Assembly: GCA_905205855.1 (NCBI GenBank)
Contig: CAJLFL010000043.1
Location: 1 to 11,366 of the forward strand
Reading direction: 5' to 3'
Source of the DNA: an uncultured Eubacteriales bacterium
Lineage (GTDB): Bacteria; Bacillota; Clostridia; Monoglobales; Monoglobaceae
Length of the DNA: 11,366 nt
The notes beneath the pieces were generated by a model. It did no database searches. It was not told the origin of the DNA and saw only the letters and a list, made by a program, of their open reading frames with translations. Position 1 is the first letter of the stretch. Each line of letters begins with the position of its first letter. The position numbers were made by a program, and so were the translations under genes. Shown piece by piece: positions 1-6,224 of this stretch.

Positions 1-540
1 ATCCAGAATAACTCTTAAATTATCGGATTTCGTATCATCAAATATCTGCTTCATCCTCTGCGGCGAATATATTGTACTTGTCCATACAGGTTCTATTCCG
101 ATAAGCACCCCTTTATTCTCCGCCTTACACATCATAGGTTCCATATTGTTTAGAAAGAACCTGTAATTATCATCGGAATGTAAGTATTCTATATTGCCGT
201 ATCCCGTTTCCGTTCCGATTACCCCGGCATTGAAATCATATGCATAATCTATAAAATTCTCAAATCTTTTAAGCTGTATGCCAAGACTGTGCGTATTCTG
301 CTCCGCGGGATTTATATAGCATCCCAAAACAGCGATTTTAAGACCGTATTTATCAAGTTCTGTTTTAATTTTTAAAGAAACCTCTTTATCATAACCGGTT
401 TTGTCAAAGTCAATATTGTTTACCGTCTTGGCAAGCGCAAACTGCAGATTTTTAATTCCGTATTCCTTTGCAGTTCTGCACATATCATCAAAGCTATCTG
501 CAATATCATGTCCTCTGAGTCCGTAACTTATATTCTTCAT
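1..540 (-). CDS. Sugar phosphate isomerase/epimerase, xylose isomerase-like TIM barrel (3' end outside window)
   Basis: The first 180 residues of this protein are visible; the gene leaves the window at base 1, so the C-terminal part is missing. The start is ATG at 540-538, preceded by an AGGTGA ribosome binding site about 7 bases upstream. The protein opens with a short strand and helix and shows alternating strand/helix blocks typical of AP-endonuclease-2-like barrels: a GCYINP segment (residues 73-78), GTETG (109-113), then IGIEP (147-151) and VILD at the right-hand end (177-180). In this family the Glu of the IEP segment and the Asp of the ILD segment usually bind a divalent metal, so E150 and D180 are likely ligands. 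Members isomerise or epimerise keto-sugars, sugar phosphates or inositols; the substrate cannot be told here. It lies 39 bases downstream of the DMT transporter gene on the same strand and is probably co-transcribed with it. The fold call is firm; the substrate is unknown. Confidence 0.8.
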   Translation of the reverse strand, partial: MKNISYGLRGHDIADSFDDMCRTAKEYGIKNLQFALAKTVNNIDFDKTGYDKEVSLKIKTELDKYGLKIAVLGCYINPAEQNTHSLGIQLKRFENFIDYAYDFNAGVIGTETGYGNIEYLHSDDNYRFFLNNMEPMMCKAENKGVLIGIEPVWTSTIYSPQRMKQIFDDTKSDNLRVILD

Positions 541-579
541 AAACGTTCACCTCGCACTTATTATAACACAACAACAAGT

Positions 580-1500
580 CTACCGCAAACGTTTCTTTGA
601 TGAAGCATAACTCATACCGATAATTCCGATTAAAATAAGAATTGTTCCTGCAATATGATACCAGTATAAAACCTCATTATTAAACAAAACTCCCGTTATT
701 ATTGTAGTAACGGTTGTAAGACCGCTGAGCGCCGAAATAATCGACGCCTGAACCTTAGACAATGCATAGTTATTAAGTCCCGTTGCCATGATTGATGAGC
801 ATACTCCCAGAAATATTATTCCTATAACGTTGTCTATATTCATAAGCGGAACAAAGTATGAAGTTATTGTTCCCGTACTTAAATGCCGTACAATATTGAT
901 TGCATTAAACACAACCGCTCCGGATAACGCCGAAAAATATGTAATTTCTGTTGACGTAAAGTTCTGCGACGTTCCGCGTGAGCATACAACAAAGGCAGAA
1001 CCGCTTATCACCGCAAGCAGCATAAATATTATACCGGCAATACTGCTTTCACCGGAATTTTGGGCAAATACGGTTATCAGCACGACCCCCAGTATTCTGA
1101 CCAAAAGGAAAAGCCTTTGCTTGGCATTTGTCTTTTCCTTCAGAAAGATTGTTTCCAGCGCAACTGTAAAAAACGGCGCCAAAGCAGTTAATATTCCTGC
1201 CATTATTACCGTGGTATTTTTTATTCCGTAGGTTTCAAAAGTAAAATACAGTACAGGTTCAAACAAAGCTGTTGCAGCCAGCAGCTTTAACGACTTTCCT
1301 TTAAAATTCACTTTGATTATTCCAAATGCCTGCAATAGCAAAAAAGCACAGGCACTCGTCAGAAAGCGCAGTGCAAGCACGTCAAATACATCCGTTGTTT
1401 CCAGCAGCTTTCCTACAAATATAACCGTTGTACCGTATATTATGGCCTTAAAAACAGCAGCAAGATATGCCGGAACAACGCTCTTACTTGATTTATCCAT
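580..1500 (-). CDS. DMT superfamily transporter, EamA family
   Basis: This 306-residue inner-membrane protein is almost entirely hydrophobic, with about ten predicted transmembrane helices in two EamA-type repeats (roughly residues 10-145 and 155-300). The second repeat ends with a segment rich in small residues (about 250-275), followed by a final helix and a basic tail (KKRLR) expected to be cytoplasmic. Length and layout match the EamA/RhaT branch of drug/metabolite transporters, which move amino acids, nucleosides, sugars or other small metabolites. The substrate cannot be read from the sequence. The start at 1500 has an AAGGAG site 7 bases upstream. It is the first gene of a likely two-gene minus-strand unit with the sugar isomerase-like gene, which suggests, only by context, a sugar-related solute. 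It has its own candidate promoter at 1533-1561. Confidence 0.88.
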   Translation of the reverse strand: MDKSSKSVVPAYLAAVFKAIIYGTTVIFVGKLLETTDVFDVLALRFLTSACAFLLLQAFGIIKVNFKGKSLKLLAATALFEPVLYFTFETYGIKNTTVIMAGILTALAPFFTVALETIFLKEKTNAKQRLFLLVRILGVVLITVFAQNSGESSIAGIIFMLLAVISGSAFVVCSRGTSQNFTSTEITYFSALSGAVVFNAINIVRHLSTGTITSYFVPLMNIDNVIGIIFLGVCSSIMATGLNNYALSKVQASIISALSGLTTVTTIITGVLFNNEVLYWYHIAGTILILIGIIGMSYASSKKRLR

Positions 1501-1532
1501 AATACAGCTCCTTATCTTTAATTTGCCTAACT

Positions 1533-1561
1533 AACATAACACATTAAAACTCTGTTTTCAA
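1533..1561 (-). promoter_or_regulatory. Candidate sigma-A promoter for the DMT transporter gene
   Basis: On the minus strand a TTGAAA box (1561-1556) and a TATGTT box (1538-1533) are separated by exactly 17 bases. Transcription would start near 1526, leaving a leader of about 26 bases that includes the AAGGAG site before the ATG at 1500. The boxes match the consensus at 4-5 of 6 positions each. This is a pattern call only. Confidence 0.4.
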
Positions 1562-1579
1562 TGTACGATATTTACCTTT

Positions 1580-1608
1580 TTGCGGTATATTCAATAATAT
1601 TGTATAAC
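1580..1608 (+). promoter_or_regulatory. Candidate sigma-A promoter for the pdaB-like gene
   Basis: A TTGCGG box (1580-1585) and a TATAAC box (1603-1608) are 17 bases apart. This predicts a start near 1614 and a leader of about 58 bases. The -10 is good and the -35 is weak (TTG only). It lies next to, but does not overlap, the divergent candidate promoter at 1533-1561. Family members in Bacillus are sporulation-controlled, so a sporulation sigma factor could act instead. Confidence 0.35.
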
Positions 1609-1658
1609 TGCGCCTATCTGGCATTATCGGACATTGTTTGTCATATACATTAATCAAA

Positions 1659-1664
1659 AAGGAG
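1659..1664 (+). promoter_or_regulatory. Ribosome binding site that fixes the pdaB-like start
   Basis: AAGGAG lies 8 bases before the ATG at 1673. The reading frame is open further upstream to a TTG at 1634, but that codon has no ribosome binding site, and the 13 extra residues would precede a clear basic-then-hydrophobic membrane anchor. The ATG at 1673 is therefore the start used here. Confidence 0.8.
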
Positions 1665-1672
1665 AGATTAAA

Positions 1673-2437
1673 ATGAAGATATGGGTTATAAACAAAAGAA
1701 CCGGGATAATTCTTGCTTTGCTGCTTGTTATTCTTATTTCTGCAATATGCTTCAGCCGAAATGAGGCGGTAACAGTCGCCGGAACCAAGCGCGACCTGCC
1801 TGTATATTGCGTTGACACCGGAGAGGAAAAGGTGATTTCAATTTCTTTTGACGCCGCATGGGGAAACGAAGACACACAGGAATTGATAGATATTCTCGGC
1901 AAGTATAATGTAAAGGCAACATTTTTTGTTGTCGGCGGATGGGTTGACAGCTTTCCGGAATCCGTAAAGGCTCTTTCAGATGCAGGTCATGAAATCATGA
2001 ATCATTCCGACACACATCCCTACATGACAAAAATATCAAAGGAGGAAATGAAAAAAGAGGTTGAAGCCTGCAATCTGAAAATAGAAAGCATTACCGGCAA
2101 AAAACCTACATTGCTGCGTGCCCCGTACGGTGATTATAACAATGATGTCGTTCAGGCGGTTCGCGAATGCGGCTGTATGACAATTCAATGGAGCGTAGAC
2201 AGTCTTGACTGGAAGGATTTAAGCGCATCGGAAATCACAAAGCGTGTGACGGATAAAATTCATCCGGGCGCAATAGTGCTGTTTCACAATGCCGCATTAC
2301 ATACCCCTGAAGCCCTGCCCGTAATAATCGAAAGACTACAGAGTGACGGATACAGATTTGTTCCCATATCCGAGCTTGTCTATAAAGACGGCTACGGCAT
2401 TGATCAGGCAGGCAAACAATACAAATTGTCCGAATAG
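1673..2437 (+). CDS. Polysaccharide deacetylase family protein, PdaB-like (sporulation type)
   Basis: A 254-residue protein with a short basic N-terminus and a hydrophobic segment (about residues 10-28), acting as an uncleaved anchor or signal peptide, followed by an extracytoplasmic NodB-type carbohydrate esterase 4 domain. The family motifs appear in order: SFDAAWG (58-64), HSDTH (111-115, the two metal-binding histidines), RAPYG (149-153), a DSLDW segment (176-180) and LFHN (203-206, with the catalytic-side His). Motif 1 normally reads TFDD; here the second Asp, which usually binds metal, is Ala, as is common in PdaB-type sporulation proteins. Relatives act on peptidoglycan or spore cortex glycans. 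Whether this copy is an active N-deacetylase is uncertain because of the altered metal site. It stands alone between a divergent transporter and galE and has its own candidate promoter. No clear terminator follows it. Family assignment is firm; the PdaB subgroup is likely. Confidence 0.85.
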   Translation: MKIWVINKRTGIILALLLVILISAICFSRNEAVTVAGTKRDLPVYCVDTGEEKVISISFDAAWGNEDTQELIDILGKYNVKATFFVVGGWVDSFPESVKALSDAGHEIMNHSDTHPYMTKISKEEMKKEVEACNLKIESITGKKPTLLRAPYGDYNNDVVQAVRECGCMTIQWSVDSLDWKDLSASEITKRVTDKIHPGAIVLFHNAALHTPEALPVIIERLQSDGYRFVPISELVYKDGYGIDQAGKQYKLSE

Positions 2438-2511
2438 TATATATTATTGTCCTGATAGTATATGCCGTCTATCAATAAAACCAAATAAAAAGTGTGTTTA
2501 AAACATAATTT

Positions 2512-2532
2512 GTGCAATACTTTTTCTTGCAC
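2512..2532. promoter_or_regulatory. Inverted repeat GTGCAA-N9-TTGCAC overlapping the galE -35
   Basis: A perfect 6-base inverted repeat (2512-2517 and 2527-2532) whose right arm is exactly the -35 box of the proposed galE promoter. The 15-base centre-to-centre spacing is about one and a half helical turns. This fits a dimeric regulator site, but no regulator is encoded nearby and the repeat may be fortuitous. Confidence 0.25.
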
Positions 2533-2555
2533 TTTCGGGGCTGTTATGATATACT
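2527..2555 (+). promoter_or_regulatory. Candidate sigma-A promoter of the galE-led cluster
   Basis: TTGCAC (2527-2532) and TATACT (2550-2555) are separated by 17 bases, the best sigma-A-like promoter in the window. The predicted start is near 2562, giving a leader of about 60 bases before the galE ATG. It is the only convincing promoter ahead of the nine-gene plus-strand block, so it may drive much or all of it. Confidence 0.6.
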
Positions 2556-2564
2556 GTATAGAGT

Positions 2565-2590
2565 TGAGCATATTGTATTTTATATGCTTG
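2565..2590 (+). other. Stem-loop in the galE leader
   Basis: AGCATAT (2567-2573) pairs with ATATGCT (2582-2588) around an 8-base loop, with two G-U pairs extending the stem outward to 2565 and 2590. It lies between the predicted transcript start (about 2562) and the AGGAGG site (2608-2613). It has no following T-run in RNA sense, so it is not an intrinsic terminator. It could stabilise the 5' end or be part of a DNA operator. Confidence 0.35.
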
Positions 2591-2621
2591 ACAGTATATT
2601 TAAAATCAGGAGGTTTTACAT

Positions 2622-3635
2622 ATGAAAGTTTTAGTTACAGGCGGCGCCGGTTATATCGGCAGTCATACAGTTATACAGCTGCTTAATGCAGGTTATGAGG
2701 CTGTTATAATCGACAATCTGTGCAACAGCTCTGCTGAAGCAGTAAAACGTATAGGCAAGCTTGCCGGAAAGGAGCCTGTCTTTTATGAAGCGGATTTAAG
2801 AAATGAAGCTGTGGTTGAAGAAATCTTTACAAATCACAAAATTGATTCTGTAATTCATTTTGCAGGTTTAAAGGCTGTTGGTGAATCTGTTGAAAAACCT
2901 CTGGAATATTATGAAAACAACCTCGGCAGCACTTTCAGTCTGTGCAATGCTATGAGAAAGCATAATGTAAAGAATCTCGTATTCAGCTCCTCAGCTACCG
3001 TTTACGGCAAGCCGAAAACCGTTCCGATTAAAGAAGATTTCCCGCTTTCCTGCACAAATCCGTACGGACGCACCAAGCTGATGATTGAAGATATTTTGCG
3101 CGACCTTTATGTTGCGGACAACAGCTGGAATATTGCGCTTCTCAGATACTTTAACCCTGTAGGCGCGCACAAAAGCGGCATGATAGGCGAAAATCCCAAG
3201 GGTATTCCGAACAACCTTATGCCATATATTTCTCAGGTTGCAATAGGCAAGCTGGATCATCTTCATGTCTTCGGCAATGACTATGACACTCCGGACGGCA
3301 CCGGCGTGCGTGACTATATACATGTTGAGGATTTAGCAGACGGTCACCTTAAAGCTCTTAAAAAGTTAGAAAGCAATCCCGGTGTTGTTACCTACAACCT
3401 CGGCACCGGCAAGGGCTACAGTGTTCTTGAAATGCGCGAGGCATTTGAAAAGGCAAGCGGCCGTCCTGTTCCGTTTAAGTTCTATGACCGCCGCGCCGGC
3501 GATATTGCAGCCTGCTATGCAGATCCGTCCAAAGCACGCGAGGAGCTTGGTTTTGAGGCAAAGCATACTCTTGAAGAAATGTGTGGGGATACATGGCGCT
3601 GGCAGCAGCAAAATCCCGATGGCTATAAAGATTGA
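2622..3635 (+). CDS. galE: UDP-glucose 4-epimerase
   Basis: A full-length 337-residue extended short-chain dehydrogenase that interconverts UDP-glucose and UDP-galactose in the cytoplasm with bound NAD, feeding the Leloir pathway and envelope polysaccharides. The N-terminal NAD site GGAGYIGSH spans residues 7-15; SSATVYG (123-129) and the catalytic Y148-x3-K152 follow, then the RYFNPVGA segment (175-182) and the family's usual WRWQQQNPDGY end. The length equals that of E. coli GalE. The residue aligned with E. coli Tyr299, the gatekeeper limiting acetylated substrates, is Cys298 inside a GDIAACYADPSKA segment, which strongly resembles human GALE (Cys307); UDP-GlcNAc/UDP-GalNAc may therefore also be substrates. 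The start has a strong AGGAGG site 8 bases upstream. It leads the plus-strand cluster and has its own promoter (2527-2555). Confidence 0.95.
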   Translation: MKVLVTGGAGYIGSHTVIQLLNAGYEAVIIDNLCNSSAEAVKRIGKLAGKEPVFYEADLRNEAVVEEIFTNHKIDSVIHFAGLKAVGESVEKPLEYYENNLGSTFSLCNAMRKHNVKNLVFSSSATVYGKPKTVPIKEDFPLSCTNPYGRTKLMIEDILRDLYVADNSWNIALLRYFNPVGAHKSGMIGENPKGIPNNLMPYISQVAIGKLDHLHVFGNDYDTPDGTGVRDYIHVEDLADGHLKALKKLESNPGVVTYNLGTGKGYSVLEMREAFEKASGRPVPFKFYDRRAGDIAACYADPSKAREELGFEAKHTLEEMCGDTWRWQQQNPDGYKD

Positions 3636-3652
3636 TATTGTTTTATTGTATA

Positions 3653-3663
3653 ACCGAATCGGT
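3653..3663. promoter_or_regulatory. Short palindrome in the galE-cysE gap
   Basis: ACCGA-A-TCGGT is a perfect 5-1-5 inverted repeat in the 61-base gap, just after a TATAAC hexamer (3649-3654) that lacks a usable -35. It could be a small operator. It has too little loop to be a terminator hairpin, and no T-run follows. No clear promoter for cysE is seen in this gap, so read-through from galE is likely. Confidence 0.2.
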
Positions 3664-3677
3664 ACTTTAATGTTTTT

Positions 3678-3686
3678 GGTGGGGGA
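3678..3686 (+). promoter_or_regulatory. Atypical ribosome binding site of cysE
   Basis: The only purine-rich run before the cysE ATG is GGTGGGGGA, whose G-run ends 11 bases before the start. This is longer and less matched to the anti-Shine-Dalgarno sequence than the GGAGG sites of neighbouring genes. A 7-codon in-frame ORF (ATG at 3670, stop at 3691-3693) ends just before cysE and could couple translation, but this is speculative. Confidence 0.4.
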
Positions 3687-3696
3687 TATATAATTT

Positions 3697-4371
3697 ATGG
3701 GTATTTTTTCACTTATCAGACATGAAGTGAATATTGTATTTGAGCGTGATCCTGCAGCTCGTTCAAAGGCACAGGTTTTTTTCCTGTACCCCGGCGTCAG
3801 AGCTATCATAAATTACAGGATTGCACATTATCTTGAAAAAAGAGGTCATCATTTTATTGCCGACTGGATTTCAAAACACACCCGTCGGAAAACAGGTATA
3901 GAAATCCATCCGGCTGCCGAAATCGGCAAGGGCGTGTTTATTGACCACGGCATGGGCGTTGTCATTGGTGAAACCGCTGTTGTCGGCGACTATTGCACAA
4001 TTTATCAGGGTGTTACCCTCGGCGGAACCGGTAAGGATAAAGGCAAAAGACATCCGACCATAGGCAAAAACGTAACTATCGGCTGCGGAGCAAAAATTCT
4101 CGGCCCGTTTTCTGTCGGTGACAACAGTAAAATTGCCGCAAATGCGGTCGTATTGAACGAGATTCCGGCAAACAGCACCTGCGTCGGCGTACCTGCACAT
4201 ATAGTAAAGCGCGATAATGTAAGGGTTGCTGCCGCCGCACCGCTGATTCATCCTATTGCGGATCTTGATCAAATACACATCCCCGATCCCGTATCAATGG
4301 AAATCTGCCGTTTGAATACAGAAATCGACCGTCTGAAGAAAAATCTGGAGGAACAAAACAATCATGATTGA
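3697..4371 (+). CDS. cysE: Serine O-acetyltransferase
   Basis: This 224-residue enzyme transfers acetyl from acetyl-CoA to L-serine, making O-acetylserine, the committed step of cysteine synthesis. The N-terminal helical part carries FERDPAARS (15-23), and the left-handed beta-helix of hexapeptide repeats runs from about residue 68 to 168, with the signature segment HGMGVVIGETAVVG (84-97), the substrate loop GGTGKDKGKRHPT (109-121) and GVPA (164-167). Catalytic His candidates are H84 and H119. The N-terminus is short compared with E. coli CysE (273 residues) and matches the Bacillus type. Residues about 199-220 form a charged, probably coiled, C-terminal helix; the chain does not end in Ile, the residue that docks into CysK in enterobacteria. 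It overlaps the next gene, cysS, by 8 bases, implying translational coupling. No T-box leader is present. Confidence 0.95.
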   Translation: MGIFSLIRHEVNIVFERDPAARSKAQVFFLYPGVRAIINYRIAHYLEKRGHHFIADWISKHTRRKTGIEIHPAAEIGKGVFIDHGMGVVIGETAVVGDYCTIYQGVTLGGTGKDKGKRHPTIGKNVTIGCGAKILGPFSVGDNSKIAANAVVLNEIPANSTCVGVPAHIVKRDNVRVAAAAPLIHPIADLDQIHIPDPVSMEICRLNTEIDRLKKNLEEQNNHD

Positions 4372-5782
4372 TACCAAGCTATATTTATATAATACACTTA
4401 CCCGTAAAAAAGGGGCTTTTGAGCCGATAGAGCCCGGAAAGGTCAGAATGTATTCCTGCGGCCCTACGGTTTACAATTATTTTCATATAGGCAATGCACG
4501 TCCGTTTATCATCTTTGACACACTGCGCCGTTATCTGGAATATAAAGGCTATGAGGTAAAGTTTGTTCAGAACTTTACCGATATTGATGATAAGATGATA
4601 AACAAAGCGAATGACCTCGGCATCACGGTTAAGGAACTGGCGGATACTTACATCTCAGAATACTTTACCGATGCCGACGGCTTGGGTATTCACCGCGCCT
4701 CAGTTCATCCGCGCGCAACCGAGAATATTGATTCAATCATAAGCATTATCTCAGATTTAATTGAACGCGGTTATGCATACAACGTAGACGGCGATGTTTA
4801 TTACAGTACAAAAAAGTTTAAGGAATACGGCAAGCTGTCACATCAGCCGCTTGACGAGCTTGAAAGCGGTGCAAGAATTGATATAAATGAGGACAAGCGT
4901 GATCCGATGGATTTTGCAGTCTGGAAAAAACAAAAGCCCGGAGAGCCTGCATGGGAAAGTCCGTGGGGCATGGGACGTCCGGGCTGGCATATAGAGTGCA
5001 GCGCTATGGCAAACAAATACCTCGGTAAAACCATTGACATACACAGCGGAGGTCAGGATTTAATCTTCCCGCATCACGAGAACGAGATTGCTCAAAGCGA
5101 AGCCGCAAATTGCTGCCGTTTTGCCAATTACTGGGTTCACAACGGCTATATAAACATAGATAACAGAAAAATGTCAAAATCGCTCGGCAACTTCTTTACC
5201 GTCCGCGATGTGGCAAAGGACTATGATTATGAGGTAATACGCTTCTTTATGCTGTCGGCACATTACCGCAGTCCGATTAACTTTAGCAAAGAACTTATGG
5301 ATTCGGCAAAATCCGCTTTGGAGCGTATTTATAATTGCTTAAATTCCATGTCGTTCTTTGCAGACGCCGCTGTGGACAAAGAACTCTCGGAGGCAGAAAA
5401 TGCGTTTAGCCAAAGACTGGACAAATACAAAGACAAATTTATCGCCGCAATGGATGACGATATAAATACTGCCGACGCTATATCTGTTATATTTGAGATT
5501 GTTGCCGATGCAAACAAGGAAATCACCGCCGAAAGCAATACTTCAAAATCTCTGATACTAAAAGTTATTTCTGCTATCCGAGAACTTGGCGGCGTTCTCG
5601 GGCTGCTCGGCAAAAAGACTTCTGCCTCCCTTCCGGCTGAAGTTGAAGAACTTCTTGAAAAACGTGCAGCTGCAAGAAGCTCTAAAAACTGGGCAGAATC
5701 TGACACAATCAGAGATCAGCTTAAACAACTTGGCTATGCGGTAAAGGACACACCGCAGGGACAGCAGGTTACAAGGATATAA
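4364..5782 (+). CDS. cysS: Cysteinyl-tRNA synthetase
   Basis: A full-length (472 residues) class I aminoacyl-tRNA synthetase that charges tRNA-Cys in the cytoplasm. The HIGH-type motif is HIGN at residues 41-44 and the KMSKS motif is at 269-273. The structural zinc that selects cysteine is expected to be held by C32, C212, H237 and E241, all present in their usual contexts (SCGPTVYN, WHIECSAM, FPHHENE). The C-terminal helical anticodon-recognition domain follows (about 320-472). The ATG lies inside the end of cysE with a GGAGG site upstream, so it is translated coupled to cysE. The cysE-cysS pairing is typical of Bacillota and links cysteine supply with its use in translation. Confidence 0.97.
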   Translation: MIDTKLYLYNTLTRKKGAFEPIEPGKVRMYSCGPTVYNYFHIGNARPFIIFDTLRRYLEYKGYEVKFVQNFTDIDDKMINKANDLGITVKELADTYISEYFTDADGLGIHRASVHPRATENIDSIISIISDLIERGYAYNVDGDVYYSTKKFKEYGKLSHQPLDELESGARIDINEDKRDPMDFAVWKKQKPGEPAWESPWGMGRPGWHIECSAMANKYLGKTIDIHSGGQDLIFPHHENEIAQSEAANCCRFANYWVHNGYINIDNRKMSKSLGNFFTVRDVAKDYDYEVIRFFMLSAHYRSPINFSKELMDSAKSALERIYNCLNSMSFFADAAVDKELSEAENAFSQRLDKYKDKFIAAMDDDINTADAISVIFEIVADANKEITAESNTSKSLILKVISAIRELGGVLGLLGKKTSASLPAEVEELLEKRAAARSSKNWAESDTIRDQLKQLGYAVKDTPQGQQVTRI

Positions 5783-5783
5783 T

Positions 5784-6197
5784 ATGGAAAATTTAACTGA
5801 AAAAGATTTGACCGATATCTTCGGCAATAAGTTTTTAAGCCCAAAGAACTACAGTGCGTTGACTCTTGCCTATATAGGCGATTGTGTATATGAACTGTAT
5901 GTACGCGGATATTTAATACAAAAATCTGATCAAAAAGTAAATCTGCTGCACAAAACATCCACAAGATTTGTTTGTGCCAAAGCTCAGGCAGAGCTTTATC
6001 ACAAGATAAAGGATATGTTGAGCGAGGATGAAACAGCTGTGTTTCACCGCGGCAGAAACACTAAATCTCATGTGCCCAAAAACGCTGTTGTTTCTGATTA
6101 CAGAATTGCCACCGGAATAGAAGCATTGTTCGGCTATCTTTATATAACAGGAAAAAAAGATAGGATTTCTGAGCTGCTGCAACAGCTTTTTATATAG
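5784..6197 (+). CDS. mrnC: Mini-ribonuclease 3
   Basis: A 137-residue RNase III catalytic domain without a double-stranded RNA-binding domain, as in the Bacillus MrnC (YazC) enzyme that matures 23S rRNA ends. The catalytic motif YIGDCVYELYV (30-40) carries D33, and the second acidic site is E113 in an IATGIEALFGYLY segment; HRGRN (88-92) is also a family hallmark. The ATG follows the cysS stop after a single base, with AAGGAT as a ribosome binding site inside the end of cysS. The cysS-mrnC link is widely conserved in Bacillota. In Bacillus the next gene is a 23S rRNA methyltransferase (rlmB); here it is transketolase instead. Confidence 0.93.
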   Translation: MENLTEKDLTDIFGNKFLSPKNYSALTLAYIGDCVYELYVRGYLIQKSDQKVNLLHKTSTRFVCAKAQAELYHKIKDMLSEDETAVFHRGRNTKSHVPKNAVVSDYRIATGIEALFGYLYITGKKDRISELLQQLFI

Positions 6198-6211
6198 AAT
6201 ATTTTTACATT

Positions 6212-6216
6212 GGAGG
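6212..6216 (+). promoter_or_regulatory. Ribosome binding site that fixes the transketolase N-half start
   Basis: GGAGG lies 8 bases before the ATG at 6225. A possible in-frame TTG at 6210 overlaps this site and would have none of its own, so the ATG is the likely start. Confidence 0.8.
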
Positions 6217-6224
6217 TTCTGCAA

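Larger units (their letters stand above)
2434..2599. repeat. Cluster of AGTATAT repeats around the galE promoter
   Basis: The heptamer AGTATAT occurs three times directly (2436-2442, 2457-2463, 2593-2599) and once inverted (2549-2555). The first two are part of an identical ATAGTATAT 9-mer, 21 bases apart. The inverted copy overlaps the -10 of the galE promoter and forms a 9-base inverted repeat with the last copy (2549-2557 with 2591-2599). The region is AT-rich, so chance is possible, but the positions around the promoter suggest operator half-sites. Confidence 0.4.

Noticed and set aside
788..1231. 147-codon plus-strand open frame inside the DMT transporter gene
   Set aside because: Antisense shadow of a well-supported membrane protein gene, without a ribosome binding site or recognisable domain.
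1644..1651. TATACATT as a sporulation sigma-E -10 for the pdaB-like gene
   Set aside because: It resembles the sigma-E -10, but the best upstream -35 match (1621-1627) is partial and 16 bases away, and the leader would start almost at the ribosome binding site. Not strong enough to list.
2485..2525. AAAAAGT...ACTTTTT as a terminator for the pdaB-like gene
   Set aside because: The arms are AT-only apart from one pair and the loop is about 25 bases, so a stable terminator hairpin is unlikely.
2588..2593. Perfect TTGACA as a second galE -35
   Set aside because: No -10-like hexamer at 16-18 bases downstream; that position is the ribosome binding site region just before the galE start.
2492..2686. 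64-codon open frame before and into galE
   Set aside because: It covers the galE promoter and leader and overlaps galE in another frame; no ribosome binding site.
3636..3696. T-box or SAM riboswitch for cysE, cysS or metA
   Set aside because: The gap is only 61 bases, with no T-box sequence or required stems; there is no gap before cysS or metA.
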